This document shows positions 6,081 through 6,118 of a stretch of DNA of 6,118 nucleotides, in pieces; within the stretch, counting starts at the first letter, position 1, and every line of letters starts with the position of its first letter. The DNA comes from JANQIV01 sp050117315. GTDB lineage: Bacteria > Bacteroidota > Ignavibacteria > Ignavibacteriales > Melioribacteraceae. Location of the stretch: assembly GCA_050117315.1 (NCBI GenBank), contig JASFMY010000201.1, forward strand, positions 1-6,118. The letters run 5' to 3'. Made by a program: the position numbers and the translations under genes. The notes under the pieces are model-generated. The model worked only from the letters and a program-made list of their open reading frames with translations, had not been told where the DNA came from and did not search any database.

Positions 6081-6118
6081 TGATGAAAAAACGAATAAAC
6101 CTGTTCTGTGAAATTGGT

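Overview
The window looks like a chromosomal accessory region from the Bacteroidota/Ignavibacteria side of the FCB group. The main evidence is two copies of a type IX secretion (T9SS) C-terminal sorting tail of the YPNPFNP...GREV...SGVYIYKL...KKLLLMK kind, typical of Ignavibacteria-like genomes. A choice-of-anchor-Q parallel beta-helix surface protein, a TPR/transmembrane/AraC one-component regulator, low GC and many dispersed palindromic repeats agree with this. The assignment rests on family style only; no marker gene is present.

Layout, left to right. 1-243: repeat-like intergenic DNA with a short dyad-type motif at 80-98. 244-1953 (minus): membrane-bound TPR sensor with a C-terminal AraC DNA-binding domain. 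1954-2455: intergenic, holding a weak promoter candidate, a 192-bp element with terminal inverted repeats (2106-2297) and a hairpin terminator candidate (2394-2425). 2456-4612 (minus): large secreted beta-helix protein with Fn3-like modules and a T9SS tail; the gene carries a perfect 32-bp palindrome and its tail lacks six codons seen in its relative. 4613-5254: AT-rich DNA without a convincing gene, with a dispersed repeat at 4710-4766 and a hairpin at 5200-5225. 5255-5556 (minus): the gutted remains of a second T9SS-secreted protein, with the first 8 codons and the last ~88 kept and the middle gone. 5607-5691: an inverted second copy of the 4710 repeat. 5761-6080: a degenerate tandem array of about 16 units of 20-21 bp.

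Both full genes and the pseudogene lie on the minus strand, but each is separated from the next by hundreds of bases of repeat-bearing DNA, so they are probably separate transcription units. The functional link between them is loose: one signalling regulator and two surface/secreted proteins. The more striking theme is small repeats acting on genes. One palindrome has been read into a coding sequence in frame, one short motif sits exactly at the deletion junction of a pseudogene, and one tandem array has a two-helical-turn period. No known defence, CRISPR, transposase or RNA gene was recognised.
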